From assembly GCA_031177555.1 (NCBI GenBank), contig JAPSGM010000159.1, positions 1 to 5,202 of the forward strand: a stretch of DNA of 5,202 nt. Direction: 5' to 3'. A program made the position numbers and the translations under genes. This DNA comes from Chloroflexota bacterium. GTDB taxonomy: Bacteria; Chloroflexota; Limnocylindria; QHBO01. This document shows positions 1-5,202 of this stretch, piece by piece. Positions within the stretch are counted from its first letter, which is position 1; every line of letters begins with the position of its first letter. Under the pieces are notes generated by a model. That model searched no databases, was not told where the DNA came from, and saw only the letters and a list, made by a program, of their open reading frames with translations.

Positions 1-102
1 GACGTCCCGGCCGGGACTGTGGTGAGTGTCACGGACGTGGTGGGCGGGACATTGATCGTCAAGCCGCTGGTCCTGGCGAATGGAGGGGCCTTGGATGCCT
101 GA
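1..102 (+). CDS. NfeD-like protein, C-terminal end (partial, 5' end outside window)
   Basis: Frame 1 is open from the window edge to a TGA at 100-102 and encodes 33 residues starting DVPAGTVVSVTDVVGG and continuing TLIVKPL, then a short tail. The pattern 'PAGTxVxVxxVxGxTLxVxPL' resembles the final beta strands of the OB-fold domain that ends NfeD/YuaF-type membrane proteins. In that family the soluble OB domain follows several membrane helices, and the gene is typically next to a flotillin/SPFH gene. Here the stop codon overlaps the start region of exactly such a gene by 8 nt, which strongly supports the assignment. Only the tail is visible, so membrane helices, any N-terminal protease domain and the start cannot be judged. 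The call rests on a short motif plus gene context; an unrelated beta-rich C-terminus remains possible. Confidence 0.62.
   Translation, partial: DVPAGTVVSVTDVVGGTLIVKPLVLANGGALDA
82..86 (+). promoter_or_regulatory. Shine-Dalgarno site deciding the SPFH start at 95
   Basis: GGAGG lies at 82-86 within the run GGAGGGG, leaving 8 nt before ATG at 95-97. This is near-ideal spacing for ribosome binding. The alternative in-frame ATG at 80 overlaps this motif and has no purine-rich site of its own upstream, so 95 is preferred. The site lies inside the final codons of the upstream NfeD-like gene, as expected for coupled genes. Confidence 0.75.
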
Positions 103-2026
103 CTTCCTGAACCTGGTCGGCGGCGGTCCGCTGCTGGTAATCGTCGCCGTCATCGTGGTGGCCCTGCTGGCCAGCTACGTCGCCAGCCGCTACCGCGTGG
201 CGAACGCCAACGAGGCGCTGATCGTGGCGGGCTCGCGCGGCGCCAAGGTCCGCGACGAGCGCGGCGAGGTGGCGGTGGCTTCTGAGCGCGCCGACAAGGG
301 CATCAAGGTCGTCGTCGGCGGCGGGACGTTCGTCCTGCCGCTCATCCACAAGGTCGGGAAGTTGAAGCTGACGGCGCGCCAGATCGGGGTCGCCCTGCCC
401 GATGCCGTCACGAGCCAGGGCATCAAGGTCGCGGTCCAGGGCGTCTCGACCTTCAAGATCGGGCGCGACGTGGAATCCATCCGCAACGCCGCGGAGCGAT
501 TTCTCGACGCCAAGGACGAGCAGGTCGACTCGATCGTGAAGAACGTGCTGGAGGGATCGCTGCGATCGATCGTCGGCACGCTGACGATCGAGGAGCTGAT
601 CATGGACCGCCAGAAGCTGCTCCAGCAGGTCCAGGATTCGGCCAAGGGCGACCTGGCGACCTCCGGGCTGCAGATCGACGCCTTCACCATCCAGTCCATC
701 GCCGACGAGTCCGGCTACATCGACCTGCTCGGCCAGCAGAAGCTGGCCGTCGTCGAGCGCGACGCTCGGGTGGCAAAGGCCGGGGCGGACCAGGAGGCTG
801 CCGTCCGCGAGGCCGAGGCGCAGCAGATCAAGATCAATGCCCAGCGCGATGTGGCCCTGCGCGAGGCGGAGGTCCAGACCCAGACGGCCGCCGCCCAGGC
901 GCGCGCCGCGCAGTCCGGTCCGCTGGCGCAGGCGGAGGCCCAGCAGGAGGTCACGCGCAGGCAGACCGAACTGGCCGACCTCGAGGCCGCGCGCACGGAG
1001 AAGGCGCTCCTGGCGTCCACCGTCCGCCCGGCCGAGGCCGATGCCGAGGCGGTCGTCCGCCGCGCGGATGGAGATCGGCAGGCTCGTATCGCGGTCGCCC
1101 AGGCGGAGGCGGAGCGCGCGAAGCTGGCCGGCCAGGCGGAGGCGGACGTGGCCGTCGCCAAGGGGGAGGCCCAGGCCCGCGTCGTTCGCGTCAACGCGGA
1201 AGCGGAGGCGCTGCGAGTGACGGCCGAGGGCAACGCGGAGGCGGAGGTGACGCTGACAAAGGGCGAGGCCGAGGCCAAGGCGCTCGGCCTGCGGGCGGAG
1301 GCCTTCCGCCTCTTCAACGAGGCGGCCGTCATCCAGACCGTCCTGAGCCAGCTTCCAGAGATCGTGCGGGCGGCCGCGGAGCCGATGGCGAGCATCGACT
1401 CCCTGACCGTCCTGTCCAGCGATGGCGCCTCGGACGTGGTGCGGAACACGACGCGGACCGTGGCGGAGGCGAGCGCCGCCGTGAAGAGCCTGACCGGACT
1501 GGATGTGCCCGCGCTGATCGGCAGCGCCATGGCGGGCCAGGCCGGGTCGCCGCCAGCGTCCGCGCCGGGCGCCGCAGCTCCTCCCACGGCTCCCACGGGC
1601 GGCGGCTCGGAAGGCGAAGCGACTCCCCGACGAGCGCGCGGCGCTCGCGCCCGCCGACCCGCTGCGCCCGCCGCGCCGCCCTCCAGCGATGCCGACGGCG
1701 GCCTGGCATCAACCGATGCGGCGATCGCCGGAGCCATCGACCGCATGCGCTCCGCGACGGAGACGGCGGCGAAGGCCGGTGCCGGACTGGCCGAGCCGAC
1801 CATCGAGATCCCCGCCGAGAGCACCGTGGACGAGGCGGCCGCCATCCTCGCCGGTGCGCTGCGGCGCGTTCCCGGGATCAGCCGCTACCGGGACGCCCGG
1901 CTGGATGAGCTCGCGACCCGCGGCCCGAGGATTGCCCGCACCCTGTGGCAGCGCGCGGAGCCGCGGATCGCCGAGCGGCACCGAGCGATGACCATCGGCG
2001 AGCTGCTCGACCGCTTCGCCGGCTAG
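95..2026 (+). CDS. Flotillin-like SPFH/band 7 protein with C-terminal extension
   Basis: A 643-residue membrane scaffold protein of the flotillin (FloT/YuaG) type, expected to assemble in membrane microdomains with its NfeD-like neighbour. Residues 12-30 are a hydrophobic membrane helix, followed by the flotillin-like NANEALIVAG (37-46). The SPFH domain runs to about residue 215, with SQGIKVAVQGVSTFKI, AERFL and LRSIVGTLTIEEL. An Ala/Glu/Gln-rich coiled coil follows to about 402, containing a PAEAD segment typical of flotillins and six 11-residue repeats. The flotillin C-terminal region includes FNEAAV and LPEIVRAAAEPM (420-431). Unusually, the protein continues past about 480 with a Pro/Ala/Arg linker and a charged terminal domain, whereas bacterial flotillins are usually about 500 residues. 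I see no cysteine, so anchoring should depend on the helix and not on acylation. The only Trp is in the terminal domain. ATG 95 is chosen over ATG 80 because of the Shine-Dalgarno site. The family call is firm; the extension's function is unknown. Confidence 0.93.
   Translation: MPDFLNLVGGGPLLVIVAVIVVALLASYVASRYRVANANEALIVAGSRGAKVRDERGEVAVASERADKGIKVVVGGGTFVLPLIHKVGKLKLTARQIGVALPDAVTSQGIKVAVQGVSTFKIGRDVESIRNAAERFLDAKDEQVDSIVKNVLEGSLRSIVGTLTIEELIMDRQKLLQQVQDSAKGDLATSGLQIDAFTIQSIADESGYIDLLGQQKLAVVERDARVAKAGADQEAAVREAEAQQIKINAQRDVALREAEVQTQTAAAQARAAQSGPLAQAEAQQEVTRRQTELADLEAARTEKALLASTVRPAEADAEAVVRRADGDRQARIAVAQAEAERAKLAGQAEADVAVAKGEAQARVVRVNAEAEALRVTAEGNAEAEVTLTKGEAEAKALGLRAEAFRLFNEAAVIQTVLSQLPEIVRAAAEPMASIDSLTVLSSDGASDVVRNTTRTVAEASAAVKSLTGLDVPALIGSAMAGQAGSPPASAPGAAAPPTAPTGGGSEGEATPRRARGARARRPAAPAAPPSSDADGGLASTDAAIAGAIDRMRSATETAAKAGAGLAEPTIEIPAESTVDEAAAILAGALRRVPGISRYRDARLDELATRGPRIARTLWQRAEPRIAERHRAMTIGELLDRFAG
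1103..1300 (+). repeat. Six tandem 11-residue (33-nt) coiled-coil repeats inside the SPFH gene
   Basis: Residues 337-402 divide without gaps into six 11-residue units. Each starts Ala-(Glu/Gln)-Ala and most end in Gly/Ala then Glu, Gln or Asn. The first is AEAERAKLAGQ and the fifth is AEAEVTLTKGE. At the DNA level this is a degenerate 33-nt period rich in GCGGAGGC. An 11-residue (hendecad) period suggests a straight or slightly right-handed helical bundle, not a canonical heptad coiled coil. AEA-rich helices are typical of flotillins; the strict phase over six units is the feature seen here. Confidence 0.8.
1547..2023 (+). other. C-terminal extension of the SPFH protein: low-complexity basic linker plus unassigned domain
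   Basis: Residues 485-536 form a Pro/Ala/Gly-rich, probably disordered linker with an arginine cluster RRARGARARR at 512-521. Residues 537-575 (DAAIAGAIDRMRSATETAAKA and on) look helical. Residues 576-643 form a compact segment rich in Arg, Glu and Ala, beginning STVDEAAAILAGAL, with TLW at 616-618 and ending IGELLDRF. I do not recognise this segment as a known domain. Standard bacterial flotillins end near the equivalent of residue 480. The reading frame continues without interruption and codon character does not change obviously, so a sequencing fusion is not suggested. Confidence 0.65.
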
Positions 2027-2027
2027 C

Positions 2028-3290
2028 ATGGTCGTTTCCGGCGGTACGCACGACGGCATCTGGCTCAACGCCCAGCAGGCGGTCGACCTCGCCGCGGAGC
2101 GCCTGCAGCTGGACGAGGCCATGCACCAGGTCCTGCGCGAGCCGAAGCGGGAGCTGATCGTCCACTTCCCGGTGCGGCTGGACGGCGGCGAGGTCCGGAT
2201 GTTCACCGGGTTCCGGGTGCACCACAACCTGAACCGCGGTCCGGCCACCGGCGGCGTGCGCTACACCAAGGACCTGGACCTGGGCCTGGTGCGCGCGCTG
2301 GCCATGGTGAACACTTGGAAGGCCGCGCTGGCCGGGATCCCGTACGGCGGCGCCATGGGCGGCGTGGTGGTCAACCCGCGCGAGCTGTCGGCCGGCGAGC
2401 GCGAGGGCCTGACCCGTCGCTACGCCACCGAGATCGCCGTCCTGCTAGGTCCGGACCGCGACGTCCCGATGCCTGACGTGAACACCGGCTCGCAGACCAT
2501 GGCGTGGATGATGGACACCTTCAGCATGCAGCACGGCTACACCGTGGCCGCATCGGTGACCGGGAAGCCGGAGGCCATCGGCGGCTCGCGCGGACGGCGC
2601 GAGGCCACCAGCCGCGGCGCGTTCCGCTGCATCGCCGCGGCCACGCGCTGCCGCGACCTGCAGCTGGACGGCGCCCGGGTGGCGATCCAGGGCTTCGGCC
2701 GGGTGGGCAGCAGCCTGGCGCGAATGCTGGTGGGCGCCGGCGCCAGGGTGGTGGCCATCGCCGACGACCGCCAGGCGGTGTCGAACCCATCGGGCATCGA
2801 CGTCGAGGGCGCCATCGCCTGGGCCAGGCAGCGCGACGGGGTCACCGACATGCCCGGCACCGAGCCGATGGGCCGCATCGACATCTTCGGGGTCGAGTGC
2901 GACGTCTTCGTCACGGCCGGCGTACAGCACCAGATCGGCGCCGAGGACGCCCGCCGGATCCGGGCCCGGGTGGTGGCCGAGGCCGCCAACTCGCCGACCA
3001 CGCCCGAGGGCGACGCGATCCTGGCCGACCGCGACGTGCTGGTCATCCCGGACATCCTGTGCACCTCCGGCGGCTTCCTGGTGGCCTATTTCGAGTGGGT
3101 GCAGGACATGCAGGCCTTCTTCTGGACCGAGGCGGAGGTGAACGCGCAGCTCGACCGCCACATGGACGACGCCTTCGCCGGGGTGCTGGCCATGAGCCAG
3201 TCGCACGACGTCGACCTGCGCGGCGCGGCGATGATGGTGGCGGTGGACCGCGTGGCCGAGGCCACCACCCGCCGAGGGCTCTACCCGTAG
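2028..3290 (+). CDS. gdhA: Glu/Leu/Phe/Val dehydrogenase family protein; GDH-like with degenerate active site
   Basis: At 420 residues this matches the usual length of hexameric bacterial glutamate dehydrogenases, which interconvert glutamate and 2-oxoglutarate plus ammonia with NAD(P). The N-terminal substrate domain covers about 1-185 (PKRELIVHFPVR, RGPATGGVRY, DVPMPDVNTGSQTMAWMMD). The Rossmann domain follows with GFGRVG at 222-227 and ends with PTTPEGD, IPDIL and YFEWVQD. Compared with the known enzyme from Clostridium symbiosum by exact spacing (Lys89, Lys113, Lys125, Asp165), this protein has Thr74, Lys98, Met110 and Asp150. Thus the catalytic Lys is Met (GGAMGG) and the first substrate Lys is Thr. 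The substrate Ser380 position is Ala353, and EGAN is EAAN. The fold looks intact and activity on glutamate is doubtful; a regulatory subunit like Thermus GdhA is my inference. ATG 2028 lies one base after the SPFH stop with no visible Shine-Dalgarno, suggesting coupled re-initiation. Confidence 0.9.
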   Translation: MVVSGGTHDGIWLNAQQAVDLAAERLQLDEAMHQVLREPKRELIVHFPVRLDGGEVRMFTGFRVHHNLNRGPATGGVRYTKDLDLGLVRALAMVNTWKAALAGIPYGGAMGGVVVNPRELSAGEREGLTRRYATEIAVLLGPDRDVPMPDVNTGSQTMAWMMDTFSMQHGYTVAASVTGKPEAIGGSRGRREATSRGAFRCIAAATRCRDLQLDGARVAIQGFGRVGSSLARMLVGAGARVVAIADDRQAVSNPSGIDVEGAIAWARQRDGVTDMPGTEPMGRIDIFGVECDVFVTAGVQHQIGAEDARRIRARVVAEAANSPTTPEGDAILADRDVLVIPDILCTSGGFLVAYFEWVQDMQAFFWTEAEVNAQLDRHMDDAFAGVLAMSQSHDVDLRGAAMMVAVDRVAEATTRRGLYP

Positions 3291-3309
3291 GTTGTGTCGG
3301 CGCGTCGGC

Positions 3310-3334
3310 CGGCCGCTGGCGGTACCAGCGGCTG
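3310..3334 (+). terminator. Stem-loop, possible terminator without a T-tract
   Basis: GCCGCTGG at 3312-3319 and CCAGCGGC at 3325-3332 are perfect inverted repeats around the 5-nt loop CGGTA. A G-T and a C-G pair can extend the stem to 10 bp. The stem starts 20 nt after the GDH-like stop codon, where a terminator would be expected. No run of T follows, so it is not a classical intrinsic terminator; high-GC bacteria often have such U-less hairpins, and an operator or mRNA-stability role is also possible. Confidence 0.42.
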
Positions 3335-3360
3335 ACTGACGTGCGTGGCCGGATGCGAGG

Positions 3361-3390
3361 TTGCGGCGGCATCGGTCTTGCCTCCAAGAT
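3361..3390 (+). promoter_or_regulatory. Weak candidate promoter for a leaderless mutase mRNA
   Basis: TTGCGG at 3361-3366 and CAAGAT at 3385-3390 are 18 nt apart and loosely match a -35/-10 pair. The -10 candidate ends 8 nt before ATG 3399, so transcription would begin at or next to the start codon. That fits the absence of a Shine-Dalgarno site and the leaderless mRNAs common in Actinomycetota and Deinococcota. The -10 match is poor (three of six), so this is tentative. Confidence 0.22.
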
Positions 3391-3398
3391 TGGCGCCC

Positions 3399-5153
3399 AT
3401 GACCGATGATCGACGCTGGCGCGAGCACCAAGACCGATGGGAGGCCGAGCGGCTGAAGCCGGCGCTGGAGCGCGCGCCGGAGCGGAAGGGCCGCTTCATC
3501 ACCCAGTCGGGCGTCGAGATCGAGCGGGTCTACACCCCGGCCGACCTGCGCGACCCGGCCAACGATCCGGACCGGGGCCGTCCGCATTACGCCTACGGCC
3601 GGCCGGCGCTGGGAGCCGACGACGCGTCGGGCTGGGACGAGATCGACGACCTGGGCCTGCCGGGCGAGCCGCCCTTCACGCGGGGCATCCACCCCACCGG
3701 GCACCGCGGGCGGCTGTGGACGATGCGGATGTTCGCCGGATTCGGGACGGCCGAAGACACGAACGACCGCTTCCGCAAGCTGATCGCGGCCGGCGGCACG
3801 GGCCTGTCGATCGCCTACGACATGCCGACCCTGTACGGCTACGACCACGACGAGCCGGAGGCCGCCGGCGAGTTCGGGACGTGCGGCGTGGCGGTGTCGT
3901 CCCTGGCGGACATGGAGATCCTGCTCGACGGCCTGCCGGTCGACGAGATCTCGACCTCCATGACCATCAACTCCCCGGCGGCCATGATCTGGGCGATGTA
4001 CATCGTGGCCGCCGAGAAGATGGGCGTGCCGCGCGCCCGGCTGTCCGGCACGCTCCAGAACGACATCCTCAAGGAGTTCATCGCCCAGAAGGAGTACATC
4101 TTCCCGCCCGGTCCGTCGCTCAAGCTGGTGACCGACACGATCGAGTGGGGCACCCGCGAGCTGCCGCGCTGGAACACGATCAGCATCAGCGGCTACCACA
4201 TCCGCGAGGCCGGCTCCACGGCGGTGCAGGAGCTCGCCTTCACCATCGCCGATGGCATCGCCTACGTGGAGGACGCCCTCACGCGCGGGCTGCGCTTCGA
4301 CGACTTCGCGCCGCGCCTGTCGTTCTTCTTCAACAGCCACAACGACTTCTTCGAGGAGATCGCCAAGTTCCGCGCCGCGCGGCGCCTCTGGTACAAGCTC
4401 GCCCGCGAGCGCTTCGGCGCGGAGAACGAGCGATCCACCTGGATGCGCTTCCACACCCAGACCGCCGGCGTTTCGCTCACCGCGCAGCAGCCGCTGAACA
4501 ACCTGACCCGGGTCGCCATCCAGGCGCTGGCCGGCGTGCTGGGCGGCACGCAGTCGCTGCACACCGATGCCCACGACGAGGCCTGGGCCGTCCCGTCAGA
4601 GGACGCCGCCCTACTGGCGCTGCGACAGCAGCAGATCATCGCCGAGGAGTCCGGCGCGGCGAACACGGTCGATCCGCTGGCCGGCTCCTACTTCGTCGAG
4701 ACGCTGACCAACCGCACCGAGCAGGCGGCGTGGCGCTACATCGCCCAGATCGATGAGATGGGCGGCATGGTCAGGGCGATCGAGGCCGGGTTTCCGCAGG
4801 CAGAGATTGCCGACGCCGCATACGAGCAGGCGCGCGAGCTGGAGCAGCACGAGCGCGAGATCGTGGGCGTCACCCGCCACGCCGATCCGGACGAGGTGCT
4901 GCGCATCCCCCTGCTGGAGATCAGCGACGAGCAGGAGCGGCGCCACCTGGACCGCCTGGCGCGGGTCCGCGCCGAGCGCGACGCCGACGCCCATGCCCGG
5001 GCCATGACCCGCCTGCGCGAGGAGGCGCGGCGCGGTGACGTCAACCTGATGCCGGCCATCGTCGAGGCGGTGGAGGCGTACGCCACCATCGGCGAGATGT
5101 GCAACGCGCTCCGGGCGGTGTACGGGGAGTACCGCGAGCCCCTGGCCGTCTGA
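3399..5153 (+). CDS. B12-dependent acyl-CoA mutase, large (substrate-binding) subunit; isobutyryl-CoA mutase-like
   Basis: This 584-residue protein belongs to the methylmalonyl-CoA mutase family, which rearranges acyl-CoA carbon skeletons by a radical mechanism using adenosylcobalamin. It covers the TIM-barrel substrate domain: [17 protein letters not shown] (106-122), [22 protein letters not shown] (217-227), [13 protein letters not shown] (262-274), [48 protein letters not shown] and [13 protein letters not shown]. His267 corresponds to the catalytic His244 of Propionibacterium mutase. The selectivity positions Tyr89 and Arg207 are Phe112 and Gln230, at the identical spacing of 118, as in isobutyryl-CoA mutase (Phe80/Gln198). 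The protein ends at the family's split-subunit C-terminus and lacks the DxHxxG cobalamin-binding domain, so a separate small subunit is needed; none is visible. ATG 3399 is preferred over GTG 3345, because family proteins start close to the WREH segment. No Shine-Dalgarno is seen. Automated labels would probably say methylmalonyl-CoA mutase; the residues argue otherwise. Confidence 0.93.
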   Translation: MTDDRRWREHQDRWEAERLKPALERAPERKGRFITQSGVEIERVYTPADLRDPANDPDRGRPHYAYGRPALGADDASGWDEIDDLGLPGEPPFTRGIHPTGHRGRLWTMRMFAGFGTAEDTNDRFRKLIAAGGTGLSIAYDMPTLYGYDHDEPEAAGEFGTCGVAVSSLADMEILLDGLPVDEISTSMTINSPAAMIWAMYIVAAEKMGVPRARLSGTLQNDILKEFIAQKEYIFPPGPSLKLVTDTIEWGTRELPRWNTISISGYHIREAGSTAVQELAFTIADGIAYVEDALTRGLRFDDFAPRLSFFFNSHNDFFEEIAKFRAARRLWYKLARERFGAENERSTWMRFHTQTAGVSLTAQQPLNNLTRVAIQALAGVLGGTQSLHTDAHDEAWAVPSEDAALLALRQQQIIAEESGAANTVDPLAGSYFVETLTNRTEQAAWRYIAQIDEMGGMVRAIEAGFPQAEIADAAYEQARELEQHEREIVGVTRHADPDEVLRIPLLEISDEQERRHLDRLARVRAERDADAHARAMTRLREEARRGDVNLMPAIVEAVEAYATIGEMCNALRAVYGEYREPLAV

Positions 5154-5202
5154 GGCACGGCAGAGCGTCAGGTGCCCGTCCTGGCGACGCTAGCCACGTC
5201 AC
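5154..5202. other. Sequence downstream of the mutase, no supported feature
   Basis: Forty-nine nucleotides remain after the mutase stop codon. I see no ATG start and no T-tract terminator. A GTG at 5172 opens a frame to the window edge but encodes too few residues to judge, so whether the cobalamin-binding small subunit follows cannot be decided here. Confidence 0.4.

Larger units (their letters stand above)
3291..3398. other. 108-nt intergenic region between the GDH-like gene and the mutase
   Basis: This is the only sizeable gap between genes in the window. It contains the inverted repeat at 3310-3334, and in its last 40 nt a weak promoter-like arrangement. No Shine-Dalgarno sequence precedes the mutase ATG. 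No small ORF, tRNA or recognisable riboswitch is seen; in particular there is no clear B12-box-like element, although the downstream product is part of a B12-dependent enzyme. Confidence 0.6.

Noticed and set aside
80..94. ATG at 80 as the SPFH start
   Set aside because: The codon overlaps the GGAGG that serves ATG 95 at 8-nt spacing, and nothing purine-rich lies at a suitable distance upstream of 80.
715..1845. 376-codon open frame on the - strand inside the SPFH gene
   Set aside because: The product is an Ala/Ser/Arg-rich mirror of the repetitive AEA coiled-coil coding region. It has no domain, and the sense frame is clearly the real gene.
3345..3398. Upstream GTG start that would add 18 residues to the mutase
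   Set aside because: The added residues do not resemble the family's N-terminus, no Shine-Dalgarno precedes the GTG, and ATG 3399 places the WREH segment at the usual distance from the start.
3291..3398. Cobalamin riboswitch upstream of the B12-dependent mutase
   Set aside because: The gap is too short for the usual roughly 200-nt element and I could find no convincing B12-box-like sequence.
2504..3409. 301-codon + strand open frame overlapping the GDH-like gene in another frame
   Set aside because: The translation is Arg/Gly/His-rich low complexity, typical of an off-frame reading of high-GC DNA, and it competes with a well-conserved dehydrogenase.
2445..4574. 709-codon open frame on the - strand spanning the GDH-like and mutase genes
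   Set aside because: It is antisense to two strongly conserved protein families and arises because stop codons are rare in the complementary frame of GC-rich coding DNA. Its product is a low-complexity His/Arg/Gly/Val-rich sequence with no recognisable domain.
5154..5176. GGCAC/GTGCC inverted repeat after the mutase as a terminator
   Set aside because: A 5-bp stem with a 13-nt loop and no T-tract is expected by chance in DNA of this composition.

Overview
High-GC (roughly 70% by eye) bacterial chromosomal DNA. It is densely packed and every supported gene lies on the + strand. Reading the family signatures and base composition together, the best guess is a Chloroflexota or Actinomycetota lineage (Thermus/Deinococcus-like families also fit). 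The window cannot settle this. I see no RNA gene, mobile element, CRISPR array or attachment site.

Layout. Positions 1-102 hold the last 33 codons of a gene whose C-terminus looks like the OB-fold domain of an NfeD/YuaF-type membrane protein. It overlaps by 8 nt the start of a flotillin-like SPFH protein (95-2026). NfeD plus SPFH is a classic two-gene membrane-microdomain operon. The SPFH protein has an N-terminal membrane helix, an SPFH domain, a long Ala/Glu-rich coiled coil with six consecutive 11-residue repeats, and an unusual C-terminal extension of about 160 residues: a Pro/Ala/Arg linker followed by a compact charged domain I do not recognise.

One nucleotide after the SPFH stop codon begins a full-length glutamate dehydrogenase (GDH) family protein (2028-3290). 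Its reading frame and cofactor domain are intact, but three substrate or catalytic positions are changed: the first binding Lys to Thr, the catalytic Lys to Met in the GGAxGG loop, and the substrate Ser to Ala. It therefore looks like a non-catalytic or regulatory GDH subunit, in the manner of Thermus GdhA, or a dehydrogenase of altered specificity.

A 108-nt gap (3291-3398) contains a perfect 8-bp inverted repeat that may act as a terminator, and a weak promoter-like arrangement placed as for a leaderless mRNA. The third complete gene (3399-5153) is the large, substrate-binding subunit of a B12-dependent acyl-CoA mutase. It lacks the cobalamin-binding domain, so a separate small subunit must be encoded elsewhere. 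Its two selectivity positions are Phe and Gln, as in isobutyryl-CoA mutase, not the Tyr/Arg of true methylmalonyl-CoA mutase.

How the genes relate: NfeD and SPFH almost certainly work together at the membrane. The GDH-like gene appears translationally coupled to SPFH, but no functional link is evident. GDH-like protein and mutase would both fit amino-acid/branched-chain carbon metabolism, but the hairpin gap suggests separate transcription units. I found no wholly new multi-gene system; the noteworthy points are the altered GDH active site, the SPFH C-terminal extension and the mutase specificity residues.
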